Below are positions 15,396 to 24,166 of a stretch of 64,000 nt of DNA, piece by piece; the first letter of the stretch is position 1, and the number at the start of each line of letters is the position of its first letter. Position numbers and translations under genes: made by a program. The notes beneath the pieces are model-generated. The model was not told where the DNA came from and searched no databases. It saw only the letters and a program-made list of their open reading frames with translations. Origin of the DNA: Phormidium ambiguum IAM M-71 (GTDB lineage: Bacteria > Cyanobacteriota > Cyanobacteriia > Cyanobacteriales > Aerosakkonemataceae); assembly GCF_001904725.1 (NCBI RefSeq), contig NZ_MRCE01000017.1, forward strand, positions 78,417 through 142,416, written 5' to 3'.

Positions 15396-15934
15396 TTAAA
15401 AATCAACAACAGTATGAATATAGCCAAGAATGTGCCCGAAAATTTGCATATTCTCTTAGGATGCTAGAGCAAGATGAGGAATTGAAGAAAAAAGACCCCC
15501 AAGGGTGGCAACTTTCTTGGGATGCCAAACAATCTCACCTGATGGCTTTGTCAGCAGAAATTGCTGAATATGATAGGCTAACATCTCACGATAGCCACAC
15601 GCCGATAGTATTAACGCTTGATGATATTGATGATTTACCCCAAATCTTGATTAGAGCTAGAATGGCAGCCAAATTAAGCCAAAAAGAATTGGCAAATTTA
15701 GCTGGTTTGACAGAAGAACAAATCAAACGTTATGAAGATAACGACTATCAAGATGCTAGCTTTCTGGATGTAAGATTTGTAATTGATGCGCTGGATATCC
15801 AAATTCAAAAAGGTGAGTTTCTTGTTCCTTTAGATACCCTAAGAAGAACGCCAGTTACTAAAGAAGAATTACTTTCTTCTAATCAGCGTTCTCATAGCCA
15901 ACAAAGTCAAGAAATGATTGGGCAAGTTCAATAA
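15392..15934 (+). CDS. XRE-family helix-turn-helix protein (antitoxin-like)
   Basis: The start is placed at the ATG at 15392, preceded by AGGTGG. It lies inside the 3' end of the nucleotidyltransferase gene (4-base overlap). The N-terminal half is a helical region with QSHLMALSAEIAEYDRL. The second half holds an XRE HTH: PQILIRARMAAKLSQKELAN, then LAGLTEEQIKRYEDNDYQ. This design (accessory N-terminus plus C-terminal XRE) is seen in antitoxins encoded with DUF6932-like partners. It probably neutralises its partner and autoregulates the operon. Confidence 0.7.
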   Translation: MIKNQQQYEYSQECARKFAYSLRMLEQDEELKKKDPQGWQLSWDAKQSHLMALSAEIAEYDRLTSHDSHTPIVLTLDDIDDLPQILIRARMAAKLSQKELANLAGLTEEQIKRYEDNDYQDASFLDVRFVIDALDIQIQKGEFLVPLDTLRRTPVTKEELLSSNQRSHSQQSQEMIGQVQ

Positions 15935-15995
15935 AATTTTTGCGATCGCGTTTCAGTGCAAACATCGCTAATAAAGGCCATTTATTAGCATTGTT

Positions 15996-16290
15996 GTGGA
16001 TATGAATTTAATTACCACAGAATCAATACGAATTTTGCGACAGTTGGAACTAGATAGTGCGAACACCCAAACAGAGCGAAATAAGTTGGGTCAGTTTGCC
16101 ACACCTACAACACTGGCAGCAGATATTTTGAAATATGCTAAAACGTTATTACCATCTGACCAAAAAATTCGTTTTCTTGACCCGGCTTTTGGGACGGGAG
16201 CGTTCTACTCTGCATTATTGCAACAATTTCCTTTATCGCAAATTGTAGAAGCGATCGCATACGAAATTGATCCTCACTATGGAGATGAAG
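15996..16290 (+). pseudogene. N6-adenine DNA methylase (Eco57I-like), 5' fragment
   Basis: The start MDMNLITTESIRILRQLELD is followed by KLGQFATPTTLAADIL and motif I FLDPAFGTGAFYSALL, the hallmark of N6-adenine methylases of restriction-modification type. The reading is native to about AYEIDPHYGDE (16289) and then runs into an inverted IS5-like fragment, closing at 16397. The NPPY catalytic motif and target domain are absent and are not found downstream, so the gene is inactive. Confidence 0.75.
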
Positions 16291-16690
16291 TCAATAATCA
16301 TCAAGGTCGTCCACTGCGGTTTTTTTTCACCTGTTCGCGCACTTGTCCATGTAAGATACGCATCAGTTCCTCGAACACTCCAGCGGCTCGCCACTGAATG
16401 CACGTGCCAATAGACAGTGGAATAAGGTGGGAAATTTTTGGGTAAGTCTTGCCAATTGCACCCATTTTTCAACTGATAGAGAATCCCATTGAAGATTTCT
16501 CGCTTTGTCCAATTACTCGGTCTGGTCTGCTTCTTGGTTGGTAGTCTCTCAAGCAACAGGGGTTCGAATATTTCCCACTCTGCATCGGTTAGGTCGCTCG
16601 AATAATTCATGATCCTTGAATTAGCTGGCTTCAAGTACCCTAATTTAAATCCTAAAAGATGTCAAATGGGTTCTATACCAATATCTGTTG
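16291..16690 (-). mobile_element. IS5-family element fragment (ends approximate)
   Basis: The minus strand encodes the N-terminal quarter of an IS5-type transposase: MNYSSDLTDAEWEIFEPLL from 16610, then WTKREIFNGILYQLKNGCNW and FPPYSTVYWH. A one-base shift near 16395 moves the natural continuation (WRAAGVFEELMRILHGQ) to another frame, and a second slip lies in an A8 run. Coding stops matching at TTLMIID (16291), so the catalytic region is missing. It is a relic inside the methylase gene. The outer end is not defined. Confidence 0.7.
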
Positions 16691-16743
16691 GTAGTCCGCT
16701 CCAACCAGGTTGTTAGGCCGTACTTGATTCTCTGCTTATCAAT

Positions 16744-18039
16744 TTAATGAGGCTTAACTGGTAGTGGTCTTTGTAGATATATTCCCGATGCACAGACCCT
16801 CAAGGCATGGGACATCAAAGTTCTCAGAAACCATCCATGTCCATGTGGATGACCAAATTTCTTGTGTCTATATCCAGCAAGTGCATTACCTACAGGCTCC
16901 CCATTATTGGTAATATATTCCTCAAAAAAGGTAACAGGAATATGAACTAATGAAACACTACTATCAGCATTGTATGCTTCAATGCCTACTCCTCGACGCG
17001 GATGCCCTTTACCCTTTAAGCTCTCGTCACTCCACGTTGTTTCATCAAAGTTTACGGAGTTTCGATTAACAAATAGTAATTTTTGCGTTCCAGAAAAGTT
17101 GAGGATGTGATCAGCATGATCTCTATAGGCAGTGTATATTTGAATCCTAGCCTCAGAATTAGCTTTACTTTTCCAGTTCAATAACTCTTCCCATAACACC
17201 TTAAACTTTGTAAGACGTTCTTCAGATTTACTGCCTAAGTTAATGTCAAAAGCATTAATTTGGGACAGATGCTTTCTGAAGAAATCAGAGTTCGTTGATC
17301 GGGATAACATCATCTTTTCTAGTCTATCCCCGCTCCTACTGTATACAGAAATAATAACTTTGCCTACTTGGGTTGAAATTGTTTGTTTTTTCAATAAAAA
17401 CTCACTGATTTCTCGAAAAACATCTAACATTTTTGATGGTTGTATAAGATCCTTAAAGTTTGTATTGTCACTAACAGGGACAACGTAGATTAGGTTAGGT
17501 ATGATAAAGGGTGCTGCCATGAGATGGTGTGCAATAACTCGGAAGTCTTGGTAAAGGTAGCGCAGACCAAGTTTGACATATAAAGGTTGATCTTGCATAC
17601 TTGGATCGCAGCCTTCACCCCTCCAGTCTTTGCATTTACCATTCCAGTAAGGTTTTGTATTCAGGTAGCAAGACTCATAGGTAGGTGGATGAAATAGCAA
17701 ATGAAAGTTTAGGGGCTGATCAATTTTACCTGACTGAATTTCCGAACTAAGATGTTGTGGAACCCAAACAAAAAATAGGCGAGTTGTTTCAGCTTGTCTA
17801 TCAAGGGCATAAATCTTACCTACATCGCTAGGGTCTACTTTCCAGTTATTAAATTTAATGTACTTAATGTCGAGTCCATCTAGGCTGCTCTTATTAAATA
17901 GAGGGGCACTTGGATTCTCAATTCCATCTCGCTGATTTAGAGCTTCCTTAAAATTGACCAAGGTTGAGTTTGTCCCAGGATCACGCTGAAGGAGCGGAAA
18001 AGGCTGTAGCCCTAAAATTTGTTCGGTAACGTCTATCAT
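16744..18039 (-). CDS. Hypothetical protein (431 aa), third gene of an unknown operon
   Basis: No family is recognised. Visible features are an N-terminal region with a Cys cluster (YLNTKPYWNGKCKDWRGEGC), a middle with LYVKLGLRYLYQDFRVIAHH and hydrophobic strands (FIIPNLIYVVPVSD), a run that resembles an alpha/beta fold (KLLFVNRNSVNFDE), and a His-rich C-terminus (GHPHGHGWFLRTLMSHAL). It follows the 18109-20207 genes by 69 bp on the same strand, so it is probably co-transcribed with them. No signal peptide or membrane helix is evident. Confidence 0.6.
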   Translation of the reverse strand: MIDVTEQILGLQPFPLLQRDPGTNSTLVNFKEALNQRDGIENPSAPLFNKSSLDGLDIKYIKFNNWKVDPSDVGKIYALDRQAETTRLFFVWVPQHLSSEIQSGKIDQPLNFHLLFHPPTYESCYLNTKPYWNGKCKDWRGEGCDPSMQDQPLYVKLGLRYLYQDFRVIAHHLMAAPFIIPNLIYVVPVSDNTNFKDLIQPSKMLDVFREISEFLLKKQTISTQVGKVIISVYSRSGDRLEKMMLSRSTNSDFFRKHLSQINAFDINLGSKSEERLTKFKVLWEELLNWKSKANSEARIQIYTAYRDHADHILNFSGTQKLLFVNRNSVNFDETTWSDESLKGKGHPRRGVGIEAYNADSSVSLVHIPVTFFEEYITNNGEPVGNALAGYRHKKFGHPHGHGWFLRTLMSHALRVCASGIYLQRPLPVKPH

Positions 18040-18108
18040 GTTGACCTACATTAGACAAGCCATAATCATTACAGTCATTTTGCAGATAGTTGATTAGAGA
18101 ACTACTCA

Positions 18109-18462
18109 CTATGTGAATAAATCCGTTGGTGTGTATTCCACTGCTACAATCTGATCGGTTGGCAGGATCGAAATCCATTGACTAAACACCTGATTGGCAG
18201 GCAATCCTGCATCAAATCCATCAGCTAAAGGATCAAAGCCCTGCTCAAATACTTTGTCAGCCTCAAGCACGTTCTGAATATCTCCATTTTGTTGCTCAAG
18301 CCGATCGGTGATGATCTCCAATACCTCACCGATCGTTTTACCTTGAAATTCTGGATCATCATTGCCCAAGTAAGGTGTATCCCAACCATCGTCTTTATGT
18401 CCTTCAATTGCCTTAAGCCAATTCAATGCAGCCTTCTCTCGACCGGGACGAATTGGGATCAC
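18109..18462 (-). CDS. Probable C-terminal continuation of the 18468-20207 protein (frame-shifted)
   Basis: Read from a GTG at 18462, this gives 117 residues (IPIRPGREKAALNWLKAIEG, then GWDTPYLGNDDPEF). The same frame extends upstream as YAPWVKAVIPIRPGRE with no ribosome site. It joins the previous gene's FEIV if one base is re-read or restored at 18483. I therefore see it as the displaced C-terminus of the 579-residue protein, not an independent gene. The function is unknown. Confidence 0.5.
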   Translation of the reverse strand: MIPIRPGREKAALNWLKAIEGHKDDGWDTPYLGNDDPEFQGKTIGEVLEIITDRLEQQNGDIQNVLEADKVFEQGFDPLADGFDAGLPANQVFSQWISILPTDQIVAVEYTPTDLFT

Positions 18463-18467
18463 AGCTT

Positions 18468-20207
18468 TTACCCAAGGTGCATAACAATTTCAAATTTTCC
18501 CGTGGCAGCATCAATCAGCTTCTTGCCTCTAATGGCAGCAATCTTATTACCCTGGACACTCAATAAGCGAATATCGTCTGTTAACTGATATCCAGTTTGC
18601 GGAGGATCAACTGTAAATTGAAATGGGCCAAATATCGTCTGACTGTCGTCATCATCTTCATCACCTTTAATGATACTTAGGTGTTTTCCCGCGTAACTGT
18701 TCCCCGCCTCATCTTGTTTTAGGTACTCGTAGTTCGCACGGTTATTCGTATAATCCAGAATTGGTAAGAAGGGAATTGGGACAATTGTTTTTTTTGATAT
18801 CTTCGTGGGAACGGGAATTTTTTCCGGCTCTTTAAGGTTGTCTAGCTCAGGAGATTCAGCAAAGTGAACTAACTCGGATAGTCCTAATTGCACACCGGGA
18901 TCATCAACAAAGACTTGCCAACAAAGTCTAGTACCAACGTCTTGAATCTGAACTCCAACTCGGCGCATTTTACGCCTAAGTTCATAGTTAATGAGCTTAT
19001 CTGATGTGTTTTGAATAACGTGCCGACGACTTCTCGTATCTGTAGTTTCGGTTACAGTTCTAAAAACAGATTTGAAGCTCTGTTTAATTTTACTAGATAG
19101 TTTTTCGTTTTGCTCACGATTTTGCTTATGCGTTGTTTCTCTCGAATTTTTTCTAGTAGATTCAACGCCGAAATTTGCCGAAACGGTTCCCTGATAGACA
19201 AACAGATTGACTGTGTTACTTTGAGAAACACCAAACTTTGTACTGTTTTGATTCTCTTCTTTCACAGCATCGCTGAGTTCATCCTTCAGGGTTTCATTGC
19301 GCTCTGAGCGTCTGATCGATTCAGTCATTTCTTCAAATGTGCGTTCAGTAAGAATCTTTCTGGTGCTAACCTCAATTAACTCGATGGTTGTTCCTGGAGA
19401 TAGCCAGATATGCTCTACAGATTCACCCAGAAATGTCCCTAAATCAAAGAAATACTGTCGAAACAAATGTACGAACCCAACTGGAGACAGAGCACCACTT
19501 CTGTCATTGGGATCGATATTAGCCAGTGGATCAGTTGAACGTAAAATCTCACTCAAGGGAGGAGCAACTTTAACAGCAAAGAGTTTTTTCAGATCATTAG
19601 GATCATAGCCAGGTTGCCCTTCGGCATAAAATAGCAAGAAGGCAGCAATCTGTGACTCATACTGCATCGATTCAAAATACTTTCTTTTCAAGGTTCTGAA
19701 TTCAGGTGAACCTTCTGGAATTCCCAAAGCTTGCCATTCACGAATCAGCCTTTCTCGATAGATGTCATTGACTTTTCGCAAGCTGCCATTCTCCAAATCC
19801 AATAAGTCATTAATGTCAATGATTGTTGGCCATTCCGCACCGTCTGGCAAACGACCGTCATGCTGATCCACAAAGGATTGCACACGGCTTTGCATCAGCT
19901 TGAGAAGCTCACTGTTCAGGTCTTTCAGCAGAAAAACGGCATAGGGTAATTTCCCACGCCCTGGCTCTAGTGGTCGTCCAATGAACCCTGCATCGGCTCC
20001 CGCTTCATCGATTTCCTGAATGCCCGGTAGTATGCGCCCATCGAGAATACGTTTAATTCTTGGGTCAATGATTAAACCACCATGCTGAATCCACTTTTTT
20101 GTAAGATTTGACTGCCATCCCAGCAAAGGTTGATAAACACCATAAAGTTCACTTGCATAGGGCGGAACATGTTTGTATTTCTCAATATCTTTGAAAAGAT
20201 TAAACAT
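18468..20207 (-). CDS. Hypothetical protein (579 aa), first gene of an unknown operon
   Basis: No family is recognised. The N-terminal half carries PPYASELYGVYQPLLGWQS and RGKLPYAVFLLKDLNSELL. The central part has a strand-rich segment (IWLSPGTTIELIEVSTRKIL) followed by a very polar helical region (about 300-400: KNSRETTHKQNREQNEKLSS), then ELRRKMRRVGVQIQDVGTRL and CWQVFVDDPGVQLG. The organisation (strand block, long amphipathic helix, strand block) would suit a structural or pore-like protein, but this is only an impression. The frame ends at 18468 where the natural reading appears to shift into the next ORF. Confidence 0.6.
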   Translation of the reverse strand: MFNLFKDIEKYKHVPPYASELYGVYQPLLGWQSNLTKKWIQHGGLIIDPRIKRILDGRILPGIQEIDEAGADAGFIGRPLEPGRGKLPYAVFLLKDLNSELLKLMQSRVQSFVDQHDGRLPDGAEWPTIIDINDLLDLENGSLRKVNDIYRERLIREWQALGIPEGSPEFRTLKRKYFESMQYESQIAAFLLFYAEGQPGYDPNDLKKLFAVKVAPPLSEILRSTDPLANIDPNDRSGALSPVGFVHLFRQYFFDLGTFLGESVEHIWLSPGTTIELIEVSTRKILTERTFEEMTESIRRSERNETLKDELSDAVKEENQNSTKFGVSQSNTVNLFVYQGTVSANFGVESTRKNSRETTHKQNREQNEKLSSKIKQSFKSVFRTVTETTDTRSRRHVIQNTSDKLINYELRRKMRRVGVQIQDVGTRLCWQVFVDDPGVQLGLSELVHFAESPELDNLKEPEKIPVPTKISKKTIVPIPFLPILDYTNNRANYEYLKQDEAGNSYAGKHLSIIKGDEDDDDSQTIFGPFQFTVDPPQTGYQLTDDIRLLSVQGNKIAAIRGKKLIDAATGKFEIVMHLG

Positions 20208-20537
20208 TGTCGTCTATCTCCCTTCAAACTGCGTTTGTAAAATTACGTGTACAGCGCGACCAAGAATAAGTTGGATTTTCTTCCTCACACTAGAATACGG
20301 ATTAAAACTTTTGTGATATCCTTGACAGTACTTTTGATTGATATGCGATCACATCCAATCAACTATCTTCTAACCACGCCCCAACGGAGAACTTATGCTG
20401 ACTTGAACGCGCACGCGCAACTAAGAGATAACTTATCGCTATGTCCAATAGAAGGATTAGCGATCTAACTATTAATTGTGTTGTGGTGTTACAGTGTAAA
20501 TCTCCTTACAGCGTATAAAACCGAAAACCGGAAATAT
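20208..20537. other. Intergenic gap without visible gene
   Basis: This 330-bp stretch lies between the start of the 579-aa gene and the end of the next reverse gene. It presumably holds the promoter of the former. A plus-strand ORF at 20247-20468 has no homology-like features or ribosome site. No terminator hairpin was found. Confidence 0.4.
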
Positions 20538-21221
20538 TTAATTCTTAAACTTTCTTTTTTCTACCGATTCTACCCAAATAGTGCAGAAACCTGAAGTTGC
20601 TGCCCTTCCCGCCACCTCCAGAGTCACCCCCAATCGCTTGACATCCTTCTTACACTCTAAATTAGTCAGACTATCCGAATTCCACTTCATCAAATTCCGA
20701 GCAAACTTCCCCTCAGCGCTAGTCGCCCATCGCAAAGCCTCCGCCTGCTCCTGAGTCAGATGAACTGCTTCCCCCGGCGCAAACCCTCCTTGCGACCAAA
20801 GCACACCCATCCATCCCATCAAAGCACCGACACCCAAGGTCGTCAATAGGATACCCGCCGCCGCCACCAAAGAACGCGCAGATGTCGCCACTTTTGTCAA
20901 TTGGGTCTGACGCACCAGAGAATTAACAGCAGAGGCAATTTGCCCCTCTTGCTTCTCTACCGCCACCCGTTCGTAATTCGCCAGCGTCTTATTAATCCGC
21001 TCCACCCACCGACTGAACGCCAACTCAAAATCCTCCGGTTTCGGACTTTCTCGAATCAGCACTTCCAATCGCCCCGTAGCCAATAAAATCAGGAATATCG
21101 GGTCAGTTGGCTCAATTTTCCCCTTAAAAGCCAACTCCAACACCTTGCGCCGATATTCCTCAGATTGACCCTCCAGGGCAATATCTAGCAAAGATTTAGT
21201 ATCAACAGCACCATAGCTCAC
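20538..21221 (-). CDS. Hypothetical membrane protein, last gene of the ParM-like operon
   Basis: This 227-residue protein has a helical N-terminal domain (SLLDIALEGQSEEYRRKVLE, then PTDPIFLILLATGRLEVLI), a coiled region and one hydrophobic segment at about 115-140 (LVAAAGILLTTLGVGALMGW). A C-terminal domain with three Cys follows. It resembles the cyanobacterial plasmid family I remember as DUF6753, but without a search this is tentative. It overlaps the ParA-like gene by 4 bases and is the fourth gene of a tight operon. Confidence 0.6.
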   Translation of the reverse strand: MSYGAVDTKSLLDIALEGQSEEYRRKVLELAFKGKIEPTDPIFLILLATGRLEVLIRESPKPEDFELAFSRWVERINKTLANYERVAVEKQEGQIASAVNSLVRQTQLTKVATSARSLVAAAGILLTTLGVGALMGWMGVLWSQGGFAPGEAVHLTQEQAEALRWATSAEGKFARNLMKWNSDSLTNLECKKDVKRLGVTLEVAGRAATSGFCTIWVESVEKRKFKN

Positions 21222-22063
21222 GGTAAGATCCCCGTAGTTTCAAACGCCTCGTAAGCTGACAGAATAAACGACTTAATCCGTTGCCTTCCCAGCACTCCAA
21301 ATTCTTGACTATTCCTAGCTAATTCAAACGTGATTCCCCTAGCATCAATGGCATTCCTTTCCCGCGAATAAAACTTGGGAAAATCAATTACCTTCACCTC
21401 ATATTTCTTAACCGCATTCTGCACTTCCTCCATCTCTTCCACTGAACTCCAATCATCCTCCAATCCACAATTACGAACTAAAACGTGAGCAATCCTTTTC
21501 TCAAAATGCTGCACCGACTTCAGAAATAACTGCACGCTATCGTAACCGCCCGTGCAAACAAACCACTTACAAAAGCTGATTTTTGATTGTTTACCCAACT
21601 CAATCAAATTATTCTTTTCAATCCAATTCGTGACTAATGGATAAACCTGAGCGGGTAAATTCACAATCACGCTATTCTCAAATGCCCATTCAAAAATTTT
21701 ATCGGCCTCGAAAAACTTCTTTTCATCTTCGCTAAAAAGCGCTGACCGACAGACACTTTCATAAATCCGAGACACATCCGGGTTAGACCTATCAGCATCT
21801 ACAGCCAAAAAAGGATATTTCTTATCCATGAAATACTGAATCAAAACCCTAGCAAACAAACTCTTCCCCACACCTCCCTTTTCTCCATCAATTAAATGAA
21901 TTTTAGTCGCGTGTTTATCAACACTTTCCAACCCATTCTCGCCCAAATGACCTAGAGCTTTTATAACTGCTGTCATTGATGAATCTCCTGTTTTTTCAGC
22001 TTCTTCGGTAACAGAATCCGCTAGTTCAACTTGATATTTTGTTCTTCTAGTCCTACTTGCCAT
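21218..22063 (-). CDS. ParA/MinD-like P-loop ATPase (mobilisation/TraL type)
   Basis: The P-loop IHLIDGEKGGVGKSLFARVL (about residues 51-70) carries the full deviant Walker A with signature lysine. AVDADRSNPDVSRIYE follows, as in MinD/ParA proteins of the TraL/MobB-like group that sit with conjugation genes. The region CTGGYDSVQLFLKSV and VLVRNCGLEDDW corresponds to the Walker B and later loop. It differs from the ParA at 10420 by a 45-residue N-terminal extension. Its partner in partition or transfer is unclear; it lies between two unknown genes downstream of the actin-like gene. Confidence 0.75.
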   Translation of the reverse strand: MASRTRRTKYQVELADSVTEEAEKTGDSSMTAVIKALGHLGENGLESVDKHATKIHLIDGEKGGVGKSLFARVLIQYFMDKKYPFLAVDADRSNPDVSRIYESVCRSALFSEDEKKFFEADKIFEWAFENSVIVNLPAQVYPLVTNWIEKNNLIELGKQSKISFCKWFVCTGGYDSVQLFLKSVQHFEKRIAHVLVRNCGLEDDWSSVEEMEEVQNAVKKYEVKVIDFPKFYSRERNAIDARGITFELARNSQEFGVLGRQRIKSFILSAYEAFETTGILP

Positions 22064-22126
22064 GTCGCTACACTATAAACTTTATTACCGCAGGCAATAA
22101 CTTGCCTGTAATGTTACGATCGCTAA

Positions 22127-22591
22127 TCACGAAAAACCCGAATCATCAAATTCTTCACTAACAACTAATTCAAACAATTCATCTGCAACCAATCCATCAT
22201 TTTGAGAATTGCTAGAATCCGAATTAGCATCCACATCATTTTCACCACTAGCATTCTCTTGCGGTAAAGGAAATGTTCTAAGAATAGATGCTTCCCGGTA
22301 AAAATTCCCCGGATAATCAATCCTCGCTTGGTCGCACAAATACAAAGCGTGCTTCTCCAATGCGTACACAGCTTTCCTAAATATTCTCTCCAACAAAACC
22401 GGATCGATATCCCCTTTTTCTTGATAAGCTAATGCTAACCAATAAGCCCGCAATGGGTAGAGAATCATTTCTTTGGGAAGCATGAAAAGACTATCCTTAA
22501 TGTATGACATTAACAGTCCATCAGCCGTATTTTTTGATGGTTGATAACGCCAAACAAAATCAACTTTTCCTTGTTTATCCACGACTATCAA
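22127..22591 (-). CDS. Hypothetical protein overlapping the actin-like gene
   Basis: This 154-residue protein starts inside the end of the ParM-like gene (17-base overlap). The N-terminus reads MIVVDKQGKVDFVWRYQPS, a helical core follows (LERIFRKAVYALEKHALYL) and the last 40 residues are acidic and Asn/Ser-rich. Its place directly after an actin-like gene is where a ParR-type adaptor would be encoded, but no ribbon-helix-helix motif is recognisable. Its function is not assigned. Confidence 0.6.
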   Translation of the reverse strand: MIVVDKQGKVDFVWRYQPSKNTADGLLMSYIKDSLFMLPKEMILYPLRAYWLALAYQEKGDIDPVLLERIFRKAVYALEKHALYLCDQARIDYPGNFYREASILRTFPLPQENASGENDVDANSDSSNSQNDGLVADELFELVVSEEFDDSGFS

Positions 22592-23753
22592 CCCCCTGCA
22601 AACGAGAATCTTCCGGCAACGAATCAGTTGATTCAGAACGATTAGAATTGAACTGCTTCTTCAAAGCACTTCTAAAGTAGAAAAACATCCCATAAACATC
22701 ACTCAACCGATACCCAAACCCCTTTTTATCCAAAACTTGTGGAATAGAAATATCTGCATTCCAAATAATCGGCAGGCGATCGTAATATTCGTTTAATTCC
22801 TTTTTCAGATAATCAGCCGTTCCCCCACAAAACACCAACTCATCGCAATCCGACGGCAAATTCTCATCCAACCAACTGGTGAGACTCCGCACGTATTCAG
22901 GACGCGCTTCCTTAATCGCCCCAATTATTTGCTGCACTTCCTCAGCCCGTCCCTCCCTGGTAGTGCTGCGGGCTAATCGCATCAAAGGAGCAGCCTTAAT
23001 CTCAGCCCCGGCTGCTACAATTTCTGGAGTCAATCGCTCCGCAGTTTGTCCCGAAGTCTTAGCGACTACCTTCTCCACCATCCGAATGAAGCCCAAATCG
23101 CTTGTTTTTCCGGGTCTAACATCTCCCCGTTGCACCACTAGCAGACTCGCATTGCGGTAGCCTATCATTGCGATCGCGCACACCCGCTCTTTCATCGCCG
23201 AGCCAAGTTTCTTATTGTGCATCAAATAAATGCCACCGCCCTCCGGCTTACAGTTGAACGCTAACAACTCCACACTTACGTGACCCGTCGGTGTTTGATA
23301 ATCAGCCAAAGCCTCCCGCAACATTCGCTCGAACCGATTTCGGTCTTCGTATTCCCCCGGTGGTAGTAGGGTTGCGATCGCAGCTGTAAAATTGGCAGGC
23401 AACTTCAACTTTTCCTTAATCACCCACAAAGCAGCCAAAGTTTTGTGCAGCGCCCTCTCGTACTTGAGTTCCGATAGCCCCGCGTTAGCATGAAACCTCT
23501 GTCTCGCCAGATACCCAACCGCCCGATAATCGTTCCTAAAAGCAACCCAAGCAGTATTTTGCGGATCGGCTGACCCCAACTGGTCTCTGGTATAAGCCAA
23601 AATCGATTCTCGCGGTACAGATGCAACTTCCGGTTCCATGCACAGAAGCCGCACTTGCTTGTCCAGCCCCGTAAAGATAATTTTGGTAATCGACCCTCCA
23701 TAATCGAATGCCACCGTAACATCAGGCTCTTGGGCGTTTGTAGTTTTACTCAT
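22575..23753 (-). CDS. ParM/StbA-like actin-family ATPase
   Basis: This 392-residue protein has the actin-fold landmarks: phosphate-1 loop VAFDYGGSITKIIF (about 13-26), ATLLPPGEYEDRNRFERML near the middle, the phosphate-2 region CAIAMIGYRNASLLVV, and an adenosine motif LVFCGGTADYLKKEL near 322. ParM-type proteins form filaments that push plasmids apart; PRTRC protein D, as I recall, belongs to this fold, and a PRTRC cassette lies at 36592-41114. It is the first gene of a four-gene operon. This would be a second segregation system beside ParAB. Confidence 0.8.
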   Translation of the reverse strand: MSKTTNAQEPDVTVAFDYGGSITKIIFTGLDKQVRLLCMEPEVASVPRESILAYTRDQLGSADPQNTAWVAFRNDYRAVGYLARQRFHANAGLSELKYERALHKTLAALWVIKEKLKLPANFTAAIATLLPPGEYEDRNRFERMLREALADYQTPTGHVSVELLAFNCKPEGGGIYLMHNKKLGSAMKERVCAIAMIGYRNASLLVVQRGDVRPGKTSDLGFIRMVEKVVAKTSGQTAERLTPEIVAAGAEIKAAPLMRLARSTTREGRAEEVQQIIGAIKEARPEYVRSLTSWLDENLPSDCDELVFCGGTADYLKKELNEYYDRLPIIWNADISIPQVLDKKGFGYRLSDVYGMFFYFRSALKKQFNSNRSESTDSLPEDSRLQGVDSRG

Positions 23754-24166
23754 GTCACAAGTTTTTTACTGAGGTGTAAGGAAAGCTGTCCGTACAGAAA
23801 TCCCTTTGCCAATGCGAGTTCCAAGTTCAAAAGAAGTCTGGAAAACTGCGACTATTGGGGAATCCGAACGCACTTATTACTTCTTACCCCTACTCAAACC
23901 TCTCCTCACTCAACCGATTGTCCGAATCCTAGAGTGCGTAAAATAGAACTTATGAGGTAGGGCGATCGCTAGAATGTCATGCTGTCCTAGTAATGGAAAA
24001 TTTTCCATTAGGACTAGCTCTTGCCCATTGCTTGCTTTGATTGAGTGTAAGTCCGTGAGCAAAATTAATTGTGTATTTTTCATTTCAGTTCTCTATCCTT
24101 GATTGGATAAGAGTTACAGACAAATAAGATATACAAATAATTTTGCATTAGTAATTATCTTGCTAT
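23754..24166. other. Intergenic gap with palindrome, no gene
   Basis: This gap lies between the start of the ParM-like gene and the 3' end of the YaaC-like gene. It holds the perfect 20-base palindrome at 23991-24010 and presumably the promoter of the ParM-like operon. No supported ORF was seen. Confidence 0.4.
23991..24010. repeat. Palindrome AATGGAAAATTTTCCATT, copy 1
   Basis: This is a perfect 20-base palindrome (core AATGGAAAATTTTCCATT plus T/A on the outside). It is one of five copies in the window (others at 28166, 41149, 49198 and 49866). Confidence 0.8.

Noticed and set aside
23655-23960. Plus-strand ORF across the start of the actin-like gene
   Set aside because: It is antisense to a convincing gene and has no family features.
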